64,000 bases of DNA from Methylorubrum rhodinum (lineage in GTDB: Bacteria > Pseudomonadota > Alphaproteobacteria > Rhizobiales > Beijerinckiaceae), in assembly GCF_014199935.1 (NCBI RefSeq), contig NZ_JACHOP010000004.1, forward strand, positions 62,001 through 126,000. The letters are read 5' to 3'. Below, piece after piece: positions 1 through 10,509 of this stretch (position 1 is the stretch's first letter; each line of letters starts with the position of its first letter). The translations under genes and the position numbers were made by a program. The notes under the pieces were generated by a model that was not told where the DNA came from, did not search any database, and worked only from the letters and a program-made list of their open reading frames with translations.

Positions 1-1
1 G

Positions 2-3000
2 ATCCTCGGCGGCGAGACGCTGCCGGCCTCGCTCGCCGCGCGGGTGCGCGGGCTGCGGCCCGGCTGCCGGATCATCAACCATTACGGGCCGACCGAGACC
101 ACGGTCGGCGTCCTTGCCCACGAAGTCATGGATGCGGTCGAGGACGGCACCGTCCCGCTCGGGCTCCCCTTCGCCGGGGTCGAGGCGATGGTGCTCGATG
201 CGAACCTCGCGCCGGTGCTGCCCGGCGCCATCGGCGAACTCTATATCGGCGGAGCGCAGGTCGCCCGTGGCTATCTCGGGCGTCCGGGCGCCACCGCCGA
301 GCGCTTCGTGCCGCATCCGTCGCGGCCGGGCGAAAGGCTCTACCGCACCGGCGACCGGGTCCGGCTCGGCGGCGACGGCACCCTCCGCTTCCTCGGCCGC
401 GGCGATGATCAGGTGAAGATCCGGGGCCACCGCGTCGAACTCGGCGAGGTCGCCGCGGCGTTGCGCGCGCTCCCCGGCATCGCGACCGCCCACGTCGTCC
501 TCGACCGCACCGAGGCCGGGCGCCCGCGCCTCCTCGCCTACGTCACCGGCACGCCGGACGCTGCGTCCGGCGCGCGCGAGGCCCTGGCCCGCACCCTGCC
601 GGAAGCGATGGTGCCGAGCCACGTGCTGCGGCTCGACCGCGTCCCGCTCACCCCCAACGGCAAGCTCGACCGCCGGGCGCTGCCCGCACCCGGGAGCCTG
701 ACCGAGGTTCGTTCACCGGAGCCGCAGCGCGCGGACACCGGCCACGCGGCCGAACGCGTCCTGTCGGAGATCTGGGCGGAGGTGCTGCGCCGTCCGTCCG
801 TCGCCCCCGACGACAATTTCTTCGCCCTCGGCGGCGATTCCATCCTCAGCCTGCAGATCATCGCGCGCGCCAAACGACGCGGCTTCCGGCTCACGCCGAA
901 GCAGGTGTTCGAGCACCAGACCGTGCGGGCGCTTGCAGCCGTCGCCGTGCCGCTCGCTCCGCCGCAGCCGGCCGAAGACGCGCCGAGCGCGGCAGAGCGG
1001 ATTCTCTCCGGCATCTGGGCCGAGGTGCTGCGCCGCCCGAGCGTCGGCCTCGACGACAACTTCTTCGCGCTCGGCGGCGATTCGATCCTCAGCCTCCAGA
1101 TCATCGCGCGGGCCAAGCGCCAGGGCCTGCGGCTGACGCCGAAGAACGTGTTCGAGCATCAGACCGTGCGGGCGCTCGCCCAGGTGGCGGTGCCGTCGGT
1201 GCCGGCAGGACAGGCCGCTCCGGTGCAGCCGGCCGCGCCCGCGGGTGGCAGCGAGGCCGAGCGCATCCTCGCCGAAATCTGGGCCGAGGTGCTGCGCCGC
1301 CCGAATGTCGGCCTCGACGACAACTTCTTCGCGCTAGGCGGCGATTCGATCCTCAGCCTCCAGATCATCGCGCGCGCCAAGCGCCGCGGGCTGAAGCTGA
1401 CGCCGAAGCTCGTCTTCCAGCACCAGACGTTGCGCGCACTCGCCGCCGTCGCGGTGCCGCTCGCCGCCGCCCCGGCGCCGGCCCCCGCCCCGACCCACGC
1501 CCCGCGCCCGGCGCTCAAGGAAGTGCCGCTGACGCCGATCCAGGCCGCCTTCCTGGCGCGTCCCGTCCCGAACCGCGGCCACTGGAACCAGTCGGTGCTG
1601 CTGGTCCCGCGCGACACCCTCGACACCCCGACACTGGCGGACGTGCTCGCCGCTCTCGTCGCCCGGCACGAGGCCCTGCGCCTGCGCGTCCGCCCCCGCG
1701 GCGAGCGCTGGACCCAAGGCGTCGCCGCGGCCGAGACCGCCGACCTCCTCACCGTCCGCACCCTCGCCGACGTATCCGAACTGCCGGCCGCCTGCGAGTC
1801 CGTCCAGCGCGGCATCGACATCGGCGAGGGCCCGCTGCTGCGGGCGCTGCTGGTGCACCTGCCCGACGGCAGCCAGCGCCTGCTGCTGGCGATCCACCAT
1901 CTCGCCGTCGACGGCGTGTCCTGGCGCGTGCTGCTCGACGACCTCGCCCTCGGCCTCGACCAGCAACGCCGCGGCGCGGCGATCGCCCTGCCGGCCCCCG
2001 AGACGGATTTCTCGGACTACGCCCGCGCCCTGCTGCTCCACGCCCATTCGGAGACGCTGCGGGACGAGGCGGAGCATTGGACGACGACCGCCGGTCCCTC
2101 TCTTCCGACGAGTCCGACCCGCCTCGGCGAGGCCCATCGCCGCGCCACCCGTCTCGATTCCGCGGCGACGCGGGCCGTGATGGAGACGGCGCCGGCCGGC
2201 CTCGACGCCCGCCCGCACGAGCTGATGACGGCGGCGCTGGCCCGCACGCTCGCTACCGACACCGATGCCGTCACCCTCTGGCTGGAGGGCCACGGCCGCG
2301 ATCCGTCCTTCGCGCCCGCCGACCTCGACCGGACGGTCGGCTGGCTCACGAGCCTCTACCCCGTCCGCCTGCCGGTCCGCGGCGAGCGCGCCGAGCAGGT
2401 CACGGAGGTCCGAAACGCCCTGCGGGCGGTGCCCGAGGGCGGCGTCGGCTACGGGCTTCTCGCCCATCTCGCCGCGCCGGACCTGCGGGCGGCGGTGTCC
2501 GCCCCGCGCGGGCCGGTGTTCAACTATCTCGGCCGCCTCGATGCCGAGATGGCCGGCGGTGCCTTCACCCTGGCGCCGGAGGGCCCCGGCACCGAGCGCG
2601 ATCCCGATGCGCCGATGCTCGACCCGCTGCGGGTCGATGCCCGCCTGCGCGACGGACGCCTCCACATCGACTGGCTGTTCGACCCCGCCCTCTACGACGC
2701 CGCCGAGGCCGAGCGGATCGCGGCGGTCTTCGAGGCCGAGTTGCGCCGGCTCGCGGGCGCCGGGCCGGCGGACGCTCGCGCGGCGGATCGCTACCCCTTG
2801 AGCCCGATGCAGCAGGGCCTGTTCTTCCACGCCCGGCTGGCGCCGGGCGACACGGCCTACGTCAACCTGCTTGGCCTCACCCTCGACGATCTCGACGTCG
2901 AGCGCTTCCGCGCGGCCTGGCGCGGCGCGTTCGCCCGCCACGACATCCTGCGCTCGACCTTCCATGCCCGCGACGACGGGGCCGAGCCGGAGCAGGTGGT

Positions 3001-5860
3001 GCATGCCGGTGCCGAACCGGCCTTCGAAGAGCACGACTGGCGCGGCCTGCCCGACCTCGACACCCGCCTCGCGCGCCTCGGCGACGAGGAGCGCGCCCGC
3101 GGCTTCGACCTCGCGGCGGCCCCGCCGATGCGCCTCGTCCTCGTGCGGACGGGCGAGACGGCGTGGCGCGTCCTCTGGGTGCGCCACCACATCCTGCTCG
3201 ACGGCTGGAGTTCGGCCCGGCTGCTTGCCGAGGTGGCCGCCTGCTACCGCGGCGAGGCGCCGAAGGGCCCGGCCCCGCGCTTCCGCGATGCGGTGGCGTG
3301 GCTCGCCGCCCGCGACCGCTCGGCCGACGAGGCCCATTGGCGCGCCGCGCTGGCGGGCGTCGAGGAGCCGTTCCGCCTGTCCTCCGGCCGCGCCGGTCCG
3401 CGCGGTCGCGGCCGGCACATGCTGCGGCTCGATTCCGGGCGCACCGAGAGCCTCCGCGCCGCCGCCCGCGCCAAGCGCGTGACGCTCAACACCCTGGTTC
3501 AGGCGGCCTGGGCGCTGGTGCTTGCCCGCCGCACCAGCCGCCCGGCCCTGTTCGGCGTCACCATCGCCGGCCGCCCCGAGGCGTTGCCCGGTGCCGAGGA
3601 CATGCTCGGCCTGTTCATCAACACCCTGCCGGTGGTCAGCGCGCCGCGGCCCGATCTGGCCATCGGCGCCTACCTCGCCGGGCTGCAGGAGCAGAACCTG
3701 TCCCTGCGCGAGCACGGACACATCCCGCTCTTCGAGGTGCAGGCGCTCGCCGGAACGGGCGGCGAGGCCCTGTTCGACACGGTCCTGATCTTCGAGAACT
3801 ACCCCGTCGATCCGGAGCTGCGCGCCCCGGCACCGGGCGCGCTCGCCTTCCGCGACGTGCTGGTGAGCGAGGACACGCATTACCCGCTGACCGTCACGGT
3901 GGAGGCGGGCGAGACCGCGACGGTCGGGCTCGCCTACGCCACGGACGCCTTCTCGGCCGCCGAGATCCAAGACATCGCCGCGGCGTTCGAGCGGGCGCTC
4001 CACGCGCTCGCGGCGGCGGAGGACGCGGCGCCGCTCGGCGGCATCGCTCTCGCGGCGCCGGACGACCGTCCGGCCGCGGGACCGGCGGCGGCACCCTTCG
4101 TGTCCCTCGCGGCGCGACTGCGCGCCCGAGCACAGGAAAATTCGGAGAAAATCGCGGTCGACGGGCCGGGCGGCCCCCTGAGCTACGCCGAACTCGACCG
4201 CCGCTCGGACGCGGTGGCCGCGCGCCTCGCCGCCGCCGGCGTGCGGCGCGGCGACCGGGTCGGCGTCCTCGTCGGGCGCGGGGCCGCCATGGTGGCGGGA
4301 CTCGTCGGCACGCTGAAGGCGGGGGCGGCCTACGTGCCGCTCGATCCCGACTACCCGTTCGAGCGCCTCGCCTTCATGGCGCAGGATGCCGGCCTCGCCG
4401 CGCTCCTGACCGAGCCCGACCTTTGCGCGGGCGCCCCCGCCGGCCCCTGGACCATGCTCGACATCGCGGGCGAGGCGGACGGCCCGGTCCCGGACTTCGC
4501 GCCACGCGCCGACGACCTCGCCTACCTCATCTACACCTCCGGCTCGACCGGACGGCCGAAGGGCGTGATGGTCGGCCACGGGGCGCTCGCCAACCTCCTG
4601 TCCGCCATGGACGCGGAACTCGGCATCGGCACCGGGGACCGGCTCGTCGCCGTCACCTCCCTCTCGTTCGACATCGCCGCGCTCGAACTGTTCCTGCCCC
4701 TCGTGATCGGTGCGCGCCTCCACGTCGCCTCGCGGGCGGATGCCGCCGACCCGCGCCGCCTCGCCGCCCTGCTGGAGGCGAGCGAGGCCACGGTCCTGCA
4801 GGCGACGCCGGCCACGTGGCGCCAGCTCATGGCGAGCGGCTGGGCCGGGCGGCCCGGCCTCACCGCGCTCTGCGGCGGCGAGGCGCTGGCGCCGGATCTC
4901 GCCGCATGGCTCGGATCGCGCGTGGGCACCCTGTGGAACGTCTACGGGCCGACCGAGACGACGATCTGGTCCTCCGCCGGCCGCGTCGAGCCGGGCGAGG
5001 GCGCCCCGAGCCTCGGCCGTCCGCTCGCCGCGACCACCCTCCACGTCCTCGACGACGCGCTTCAGCCGGTGCCCACGGGCGCGGCGGGCGAACTCTGGAT
5101 CGGCGGCGCCGGCCTCGCCCACGGCTATCGCGGTCGGCCGGGCCTCTCCGCCGAACGGTTCGTGCCCGATCCGTCGGGGGAGCCCGGCGCCCGGATGTAC
5201 CGCACCGGCGACCGCGTCAGGCGGCGCGCCGACGGCCGCCTCGACTACCTCCACCGCCTCGACCATCAGGTGAAGATCCGCGGCTACCGGATCGAGCCCG
5301 CGGAGGTCGAGGCGGCGCTCTCCGCCCACCCGGCGGTGCGCGAGGCCGCCGTGACGCCCGCCCCCGGCGGGGAGGGGCTGCTGGCCTACGCCGTCGCCGA
5401 TGCGGGCCTCTCGCCGGAGGCGTTGCGCGACCATCTCGCGGCGCGGCTGCCGGCCCACATGCTGCCGGGCTCGATCCTGCTCCTCGACAGACTGCCGCTG
5501 ACGCCCAACGGCAAGATCGACCGCGCCGCCCTGCCGCAGCCCGAGGCGGTCGCGGCGAGCGGCGCCGAACCCGAGGGCGAGACCGAGACCGCGCTCGCGG
5601 CGATCTGGGCCGACCTCCTCGGCCTGCCGCGGATCGCCCGCGACGACCACTTCTTCCGCCTGGGCGGCCACTCGCTGACGGCGACCCGCATGGTCGCCCG
5701 GATCGAGACCGAACTCGGCCGCCTCGTGCCGCTGAAGACGGTGTTCGAGGCGCCGACGCTGCGGGGCTTCGCGGCCGCCGTCGAAGCGGCCGGCGCCGCG
5801 GGCGGAGACGACGACAAGCTGGCCCGAGCCGACGCGCTGCTGGCGGAGCTCGACGCCTGA
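2..5860 (+). CDS. Non-ribosomal peptide synthetase, 5'-truncated, A(part)-PCP-PCP-PCP-E-C-A-PCP
   Basis: The gene enters from outside the window; the frame is open from base 2. Domains in order (residues counted from the GTG at 44): the C-terminal part of an adenylation domain (NHYGPTETT), three successive carrier domains each with FFALGGDSILSLQ (about 225-300, 315-385, 405-470), and an epimerization domain (about 490-910; HHLAVDGVSWRVLL, EGHGR, FNYLGRL). Next come a condensation domain (about 915-1330; RHHILLDGW), a complete adenylation domain (YTSGSTGRPKG, VYGPTETT) and a carrier domain (FFRLGGHSLTATR). The E domain implies that the residue loaded by the first module becomes the D-form. There is no thioesterase. 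The stop overlaps the next NRPS start by one base. With the N-monooxygenase and acyltransferase downstream, the likely product is a hydroxamate siderophore. Substrates were not assigned. Confidence 0.93.
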   Translation: MLGGETLPASLAARVRGLRPGCRIINHYGPTETTVGVLAHEVMDAVEDGTVPLGLPFAGVEAMVLDANLAPVLPGAIGELYIGGAQVARGYLGRPGATAERFVPHPSRPGERLYRTGDRVRLGGDGTLRFLGRGDDQVKIRGHRVELGEVAAALRALPGIATAHVVLDRTEAGRPRLLAYVTGTPDAASGAREALARTLPEAMVPSHVLRLDRVPLTPNGKLDRRALPAPGSLTEVRSPEPQRADTGHAAERVLSEIWAEVLRRPSVAPDDNFFALGGDSILSLQIIARAKRRGFRLTPKQVFEHQTVRALAAVAVPLAPPQPAEDAPSAAERILSGIWAEVLRRPSVGLDDNFFALGGDSILSLQIIARAKRQGLRLTPKNVFEHQTVRALAQVAVPSVPAGQAAPVQPAAPAGGSEAERILAEIWAEVLRRPNVGLDDNFFALGGDSILSLQIIARAKRRGLKLTPKLVFQHQTLRALAAVAVPLAAAPAPAPAPTHAPRPALKEVPLTPIQAAFLARPVPNRGHWNQSVLLVPRDTLDTPTLADVLAALVARHEALRLRVRPRGERWTQGVAAAETADLLTVRTLADVSELPAACESVQRGIDIGEGPLLRALLVHLPDGSQRLLLAIHHLAVDGVSWRVLLDDLALGLDQQRRGAAIALPAPETDFSDYARALLLHAHSETLRDEAEHWTTTAGPSLPTSPTRLGEAHRRATRLDSAATRAVMETAPAGLDARPHELMTAALARTLATDTDAVTLWLEGHGRDPSFAPADLDRTVGWLTSLYPVRLPVRGERAEQVTEVRNALRAVPEGGVGYGLLAHLAAPDLRAAVSAPRGPVFNYLGRLDAEMAGGAFTLAPEGPGTERDPDAPMLDPLRVDARLRDGRLHIDWLFDPALYDAAEAERIAAVFEAELRRLAGAGPADARAADRYPLSPMQQGLFFHARLAPGDTAYVNLLGLTLDDLDVERFRAAWRGAFARHDILRSTFHARDDGAEPEQVVHAGAEPAFEEHDWRGLPDLDTRLARLGDEERARGFDLAAAPPMRLVLVRTGETAWRVLWVRHHILLDGWSSARLLAEVAACYRGEAPKGPAPRFRDAVAWLAARDRSADEAHWRAALAGVEEPFRLSSGRAGPRGRGRHMLRLDSGRTESLRAAARAKRVTLNTLVQAAWALVLARRTSRPALFGVTIAGRPEALPGAEDMLGLFINTLPVVSAPRPDLAIGAYLAGLQEQNLSLREHGHIPLFEVQALAGTGGEALFDTVLIFENYPVDPELRAPAPGALAFRDVLVSEDTHYPLTVTVEAGETATVGLAYATDAFSAAEIQDIAAAFERALHALAAAEDAAPLGGIALAAPDDRPAAGPAAAPFVSLAARLRARAQENSEKIAVDGPGGPLSYAELDRRSDAVAARLAAAGVRRGDRVGVLVGRGAAMVAGLVGTLKAGAAYVPLDPDYPFERLAFMAQDAGLAALLTEPDLCAGAPAGPWTMLDIAGEADGPVPDFAPRADDLAYLIYTSGSTGRPKGVMVGHGALANLLSAMDAELGIGTGDRLVAVTSLSFDIAALELFLPLVIGARLHVASRADAADPRRLAALLEASEATVLQATPATWRQLMASGWAGRPGLTALCGGEALAPDLAAWLGSRVGTLWNVYGPTETTIWSSAGRVEPGEGAPSLGRPLAATTLHVLDDALQPVPTGAAGELWIGGAGLAHGYRGRPGLSAERFVPDPSGEPGARMYRTGDRVRRRADGRLDYLHRLDHQVKIRGYRIEPAEVEAALSAHPAVREAAVTPAPGGEGLLAYAVADAGLSPEALRDHLAARLPAHMLPGSILLLDRLPLTPNGKIDRAALPQPEAVAASGAEPEGETETALAAIWADLLGLPRIARDDHFFRLGGHSLTATRMVARIETELGRLVPLKTVFEAPTLRGFAAAVEAAGAAGGDDDKLARADALLAELDA
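1017..1385 (+). repeat. Near-identical duplication of a carrier-domain segment inside the NRPS gene
   Basis: Bases 1017-1121 and 1281-1385 encode the cores of the second and third tandem carrier domains. By eye they differ at only about four positions over 105 bases, at an in-frame offset of 264. The first carrier domain (about 761-940) is clearly related but more diverged. This fits a recent internal duplication or gene conversion. Confidence 0.85.
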
Positions 5861-8800
5861 TGAGCGCGCTCACCGACCGCCTGCGCACGCTGGCCGCGCG
5901 CCTTGCCGCGGCCAAGCCCGAGGAGCGCCCGAGCCTGCTCGCCCGCTACGAGGCGGCCGGGATCGGCTTCGACGACCTGCCGGTGCCGGCAACCGATCCG
6001 GGCAAACCCGCCCCGGCCTCCGACGCGCAAATCCGCCTCTACTTCCTCTGGCGGCTCGATCCGTCGAGCGCGGCCTATGCCGTCGGCGGGGCGGTCCGCC
6101 TCACGGGCCCGCTTGACCGCGCCGCCCTGAAGGGGGCACTCGACGGGCTCGTTGCTCGCCACGACGCGCTGCGGACCCGCTTCATCGAGGCGGAGGACGG
6201 CAGCGTGCTCCAAATCGCCGAACCGGCCGCGCCGATCCCGCTCGACGAGCACGACCTCTCGGGCGACGCGTCGGAAGCGGCCCTGCGCGAACGCATCCGC
6301 GCGACGGTCGAGACCCCCTTTGACCTCGCCGCCGGCCCGCTGCTGCGGACCGCGCTGGTGCGCCTCGGGCCGGACCGGCACGCGCTGATCCTGGCGCTGC
6401 ACCACGCCGTCTGCGATGCGTGGTCGCTCGGCGTGCTGACGCGGGAGATCGGCGCGGACTACGCCGCCCACTGCTACGGGCGCGACGCCGCGATCCCGGC
6501 GCCGCCGCTGCGCTTCGCCGACTGGGCGGCGTGGCAGGCGATCCGCCAAGAGATCGACCGTGACGCCGACGCCCTCGCCCGCGCCCGTTCACGCCTCGCC
6601 GACGCAGAGCACGGCCTCGCCTTTCCCGAGCGTCTCCCCGCCGCCCAGCGAGAGGGTGGCCGGGCACGGCGGATACCGCTCGCCTTCCCGGCGCGCCTGC
6701 AGGACGCGATCCGCCGACTGGCGGCGGAAGGAGGCGTGACGCCCGCCGCCGTCATGCTCGCGGCATTCGCGGTCTTCCTCGGCCGCAGCACCGGCCGCGA
6801 CGACCTCTGCCTCGGTATGCCCGCGGCCAACCGCCAGGGCGCGGCGACCCACGGCGTGGTCGGACCCTTCGTCAACACCCTGGCGTTGCGGCTGCGGCCT
6901 GCCGCCGACCGCCCCTTCGCCGACCTCGTCGAGTCCGCCGCCGCGACCTTGCGCGAGGGATTGGCGGAGCAGGCCCTGCCCTTCGACCGCATCGCCGAGG
7001 GGCTCGGCGATGCGGGCCAAAACCCCTTCGACGCGATGTTCGGCTACGAGCGCGCGCCGACGCCGCCCCGTTTCCCCGGCCTCGTTGCCGAGGCGGTGCC
7101 CGCCCCGCCGGAGACGGCGAAGTTCGATCTCGTCCTCGGCGTCGAGGAAGCGGAGGGCGGCGCGCTTTCCGGCGTCATGATCCTGGCCGAGGCGCGCTTC
7201 CTGCCCGGTACGGGCGAGCGCTGGGCCGCGCGCTTCGTCGGCCTGCTCGACGCCCTTCTGGCCCGTCCGCTCGCCCCCTGCGGCGCGGCTCCGCTGCTCA
7301 CGGACGAGGAGCGTGCGCGGCTCGCCGCGCAGCACCGGATGCCGCCGGTGCCGCCCTTCGTGCCGGTCGCCACCCGCGTCGCCGCCTTCGCCGCCAATGA
7401 CGGCGACCGCATCGCTCTCATCCACGGCGAGCAACGCCTGACCTATGCCGCGCTGAACGCCCGCGCCAACGCGCTGGCCCACGCCCTCCTCCGCCGCGGC
7501 ATCCGCACCAAGGACCGCGTCGCGCTACGTCTCTCGCGCTCGCCCGAAGCGTTCGTGGCCATCCTCGCCGTCCTCAAGGCCGGCGCGGCTTACGTCCCCG
7601 TCGATCCCGAAGCTCCGCAGGAGCGGCTCGACACCGTTATCGCCCAAGCCGCCGCGCGTCTTCTCGTCACCGACGTCCCCGGCGACGGGCCCGTCGCATG
7701 CCCGAGCCTGCATCTGTCCGATCCGGACGCCTTCGCCGGACCCGACACCGAGCCCGACCTCGACATCCACCCGGATCAGCTCGCTTACGTCATCTTCACC
7801 TCCGGCTCGACCGGACAGCCCAAGGGCGTCGCCGTCGCCCACGGGCCGCTCGCCATGCATGCGGAGGCGGTGGGCGACCGCTACGGCCTGACCCGCGACG
7901 ACCGGGTGCTCCACCTCATCGCGCTCTCCTTCGACGGCGCGACGGAGGCCTGGCTCGCCGCGCTCCTCCATGGCGGGCGCCTCGTCATCGGCGAGCCCCG
8001 CGGCTGGACCGCGCAGGACACCCTCGACGCGATCCGCCGCGAGGGCGTCACCGTCACCGGCATGTCGCCCGCCCTGCTGGCGAGCCTCGCTGAGGCGCAT
8101 CGCGAGGCCGGCGGCGGCCCCTTGCCGATGCGCTCGTGGACGGCGGGCGGCGAGGCCTTCGGCATCGAGGCGTTCCAGGCCGTGCGAAACACCTTCGCGC
8201 CCTCTCGCATCATCAACGGCTACGGCCCGACCGAGACCGTCATCACCCCGCTGCTGCTGGCCGTCGAGCCCGATACCCCGGCATCCACGTGGGACGGGGC
8301 CGACTGGCTGCCGATCGGCACGCCGGTGGGTGCCCGCACGGCCCACGTTCTCGACGAGGCGCTGAACGAGGTCGGCCCCGGCGTGCCGGGCGAGCTGTAC
8401 ATCGGCGGCCACGGTCTCGCCCGCGGCTATGTCGGCGCGCCGGCCGAGACCGCCGCGCGGTTCGTGCCCGACCCGTTCGGGGCGCCCGGCGGGCGGCTCT
8501 ACCGCACCGGCGACCGGGTGGTGCGGCGTGCGGACGGCGGCTTGGCCTATCTCGGCCGCCTCGACGCGCAGGTGAAGGTCCGGGGCTTCCGCATCGAGCC
8601 CGGCGAGGTCGAGGCGCATCTGCTGGCCCATCCGCGCTGCCGCGAGGCGGCGGTGACGGCGGCGCGGCGCGGCGAGGAGGCGCATCTCGTCGCCTACGTC
8701 GCCGAACGGGGCGGGGAGAGGCCGGAGGCGGACCTCGCCGAGGCGCTGTCGGCGCATCTCGCGGAGCGCCTCCCGGCGCATATGCGCCCGTCGCTGATCG

Positions 8801-10509
8801 TGGTGCTGCCCGCGCTGCCGCGACTGGCGAGCGGCAAGCTCGACCGGCAGGCCTTGCCCGCGCCGGAATGGCGGGCGCAGGATTACGAATCCCCGCAGGG
8901 AGCGACGGAGGCGGCGCTCGCGCGTCTGTGGTCCGCTCTGCTCGGCGTCGAGCGGGTCGGCCGGGCCGACGGCTTCTTCGAACTGGGCGGGCACTCGCTG
9001 CTGGCGGCGAAGCTCGTCGCCCGCATCCGCGCCGAACTCGGGCGCGACCTGCCGCTGCGCGCGGTGTTCGACGCGCCCGGGCTCGCGGCGCTCGCGGCCC
9101 GCATCGAGGCCGCACCCGCGGTCACGGCCGGGGCCGGCGTGCCCCGCGTGGCCTCGGGCCGGACGGTTCCGGCGACCGACATGCAGGCCGGGCTCTGGCA
9201 CTGGCAGCGGCTCCACCCCCGCAGCGGCGCCTGGAACATCTTCGGGGCGATCCGCCTGACCGGCCCGCTCGACACCGACGCGCTCCGGGCGAGCCTCGAC
9301 CACGCGGTCGCCCGCCACGAGGCCCTGCGCACCACCTTCCGCGAGGGCGAGGCCGGCCTCACCCTCGTAGTGCATCCGGCCGCGGCCGTCCGCGTCGAGC
9401 GCCTCGACCTCACCGGCCGGCCCCGCGCGGAGGCCGAGGCCGCCGCGCTCGACTTCGCGCAGGAGCAGGCGACTCGCGCCTTCGACATGGCGGCGGACCT
9501 GCCGGTGCGCGTCGGCCTCGCGCGGCTCGGCCGGCAGGAGCACGCCCTGACGCTCGCGGTCCACCACGCCGCGGGCGACGGACGCTCGATGGCGCTGCTG
9601 CTCGAAGAACTCGGCGCCGGCTACCGCGCCTTCGCCGCCGGCATCGCGCCCGATCTGCCCGAGCCGGTGCGCCAAGCCACCGACTACGCCGCGTGGCGCC
9701 GGGCGCAGGACCGGACGCCCGCCGCCGACGCCCGGCTCGCGCAGGCGCTGGAGCGCCTGTCCGGCCCGTGGCGGCCCGATCCGGTGCCGACCGACCGGAG
9801 GCGCTCGCCCGATCTCGGCACCTACGGCGCGCGGGTCCGCTTCGACGTGCCCGCCGCCACGACGGCGCGGCTGTCCGCCCACGCCCGCGCGCTGAACGCC
9901 ACCCTGCCGATGGTCGCGATGGCCGCCCTCGGCGTGGCGCTCCGGCGGCGCAGCGACCGGAACGCCATGAGCCTCGGCATCCTCGTCTCCGACCGGGGCC
10001 CGGCGGAACTGGAGGCGGTGATGGGCTGCCTCGTCGCCACCGATCTCACGGTGCTCGACGTCGATCCGACCCAACCCTTCGAAAAACTCCTCGCCGCGGT
10101 GCGCGACGAGCGCCTCGCCGCCCAGGCCTCGGGCCCGGTGCCCTATGCCCGCCTGCTCGATGCCCTCGGGCGAAGGGGTCACCTGGACCGCGAGGCGGCG
10201 CCGTTCCAGACCCTGTTCAGCTACCTCCGGGTCGGACCCGAGGGCGGCGACCTCCTGCCGGGCCTGCGGGCGAGCGACCTGCCGGTGGCCGACACCAACG
10301 AGTGCTTCGAGCTCGAATTCGACTTCAAGGAGCGGCCCGACGGCAGCCTGCTCGTCTCCATCGGCTACCTCACCGACCTGTTCGATGCGGCCACCGTCGA
10401 GGCGCTGGCCGACGATTTCTCCGCCGTGCTGGCCGCCGCCGCCCGCGATCCGGACCGGCCGGTCGCGCGGCTCTGGTCCCCTCCGGCGCTTCCGGGCGCG
10501 GCGGCCTGA
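5860..10509 (+). CDS. Non-ribosomal peptide synthetase C-A-PCP-C with terminal condensation domain
   Basis: The protein has 1549 residues. The ATG at 5860 shares one base with the TGA of the upstream NRPS, so the two are translationally coupled. Domains: condensation (about 50-450; HHAVCDAW), adenylation (about 490-1000; FTSGSTGQPKG, NGYGPTET), carrier (about 1010-1085; FFELGGHSLLAAK) and a second condensation-type domain to the C-terminus (about 1105-1545; HHAAGDGRS). There is no thioesterase or reductase, so chain release probably uses the terminal C domain, by condensation with an amine or by cyclisation (inference). In the adenylation pocket the segment FDGATEAW places Asp, Gly and Glu at the positions equivalent to 235, 236 and 239 of GrsA. 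An acidic residue there would suit a basic or hydroxy-ornithine-like substrate, but this is a hand alignment only. Confidence 0.93.
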   Translation: MSALTDRLRTLAARLAAAKPEERPSLLARYEAAGIGFDDLPVPATDPGKPAPASDAQIRLYFLWRLDPSSAAYAVGGAVRLTGPLDRAALKGALDGLVARHDALRTRFIEAEDGSVLQIAEPAAPIPLDEHDLSGDASEAALRERIRATVETPFDLAAGPLLRTALVRLGPDRHALILALHHAVCDAWSLGVLTREIGADYAAHCYGRDAAIPAPPLRFADWAAWQAIRQEIDRDADALARARSRLADAEHGLAFPERLPAAQREGGRARRIPLAFPARLQDAIRRLAAEGGVTPAAVMLAAFAVFLGRSTGRDDLCLGMPAANRQGAATHGVVGPFVNTLALRLRPAADRPFADLVESAAATLREGLAEQALPFDRIAEGLGDAGQNPFDAMFGYERAPTPPRFPGLVAEAVPAPPETAKFDLVLGVEEAEGGALSGVMILAEARFLPGTGERWAARFVGLLDALLARPLAPCGAAPLLTDEERARLAAQHRMPPVPPFVPVATRVAAFAANDGDRIALIHGEQRLTYAALNARANALAHALLRRGIRTKDRVALRLSRSPEAFVAILAVLKAGAAYVPVDPEAPQERLDTVIAQAAARLLVTDVPGDGPVACPSLHLSDPDAFAGPDTEPDLDIHPDQLAYVIFTSGSTGQPKGVAVAHGPLAMHAEAVGDRYGLTRDDRVLHLIALSFDGATEAWLAALLHGGRLVIGEPRGWTAQDTLDAIRREGVTVTGMSPALLASLAEAHREAGGGPLPMRSWTAGGEAFGIEAFQAVRNTFAPSRIINGYGPTETVITPLLLAVEPDTPASTWDGADWLPIGTPVGARTAHVLDEALNEVGPGVPGELYIGGHGLARGYVGAPAETAARFVPDPFGAPGGRLYRTGDRVVRRADGGLAYLGRLDAQVKVRGFRIEPGEVEAHLLAHPRCREAAVTAARRGEEAHLVAYVAERGGERPEADLAEALSAHLAERLPAHMRPSLIVVLPALPRLASGKLDRQALPAPEWRAQDYESPQGATEAALARLWSALLGVERVGRADGFFELGGHSLLAAKLVARIRAELGRDLPLRAVFDAPGLAALAARIEAAPAVTAGAGVPRVASGRTVPATDMQAGLWHWQRLHPRSGAWNIFGAIRLTGPLDTDALRASLDHAVARHEALRTTFREGEAGLTLVVHPAAAVRVERLDLTGRPRAEAEAAALDFAQEQATRAFDMAADLPVRVGLARLGRQEHALTLAVHHAAGDGRSMALLLEELGAGYRAFAAGIAPDLPEPVRQATDYAAWRRAQDRTPAADARLAQALERLSGPWRPDPVPTDRRRSPDLGTYGARVRFDVPAATTARLSAHARALNATLPMVAMAALGVALRRRSDRNAMSLGILVSDRGPAELEAVMGCLVATDLTVLDVDPTQPFEKLLAAVRDERLAAQASGPVPYARLLDALGRRGHLDREAAPFQTLFSYLRVGPEGGDLLPGLRASDLPVADTNECFELEFDFKERPDGSLLVSIGYLTDLFDAATVEALADDFSAVLAAAARDPDRPVARLWSPPALPGAAA

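Noticed and set aside
1334..5671. A 1445-residue open frame antisense to the NRPS
   Set aside because: This is a typical shadow frame in high-GC coding DNA; the plus strand carries unmistakable NRPS domains.
2077..5859. N-terminal extension of the second NRPS back to 2077
   Set aside because: The frame is open there only as a shadow of the first NRPS; the ATG at 5860 starts a normal condensation domain.
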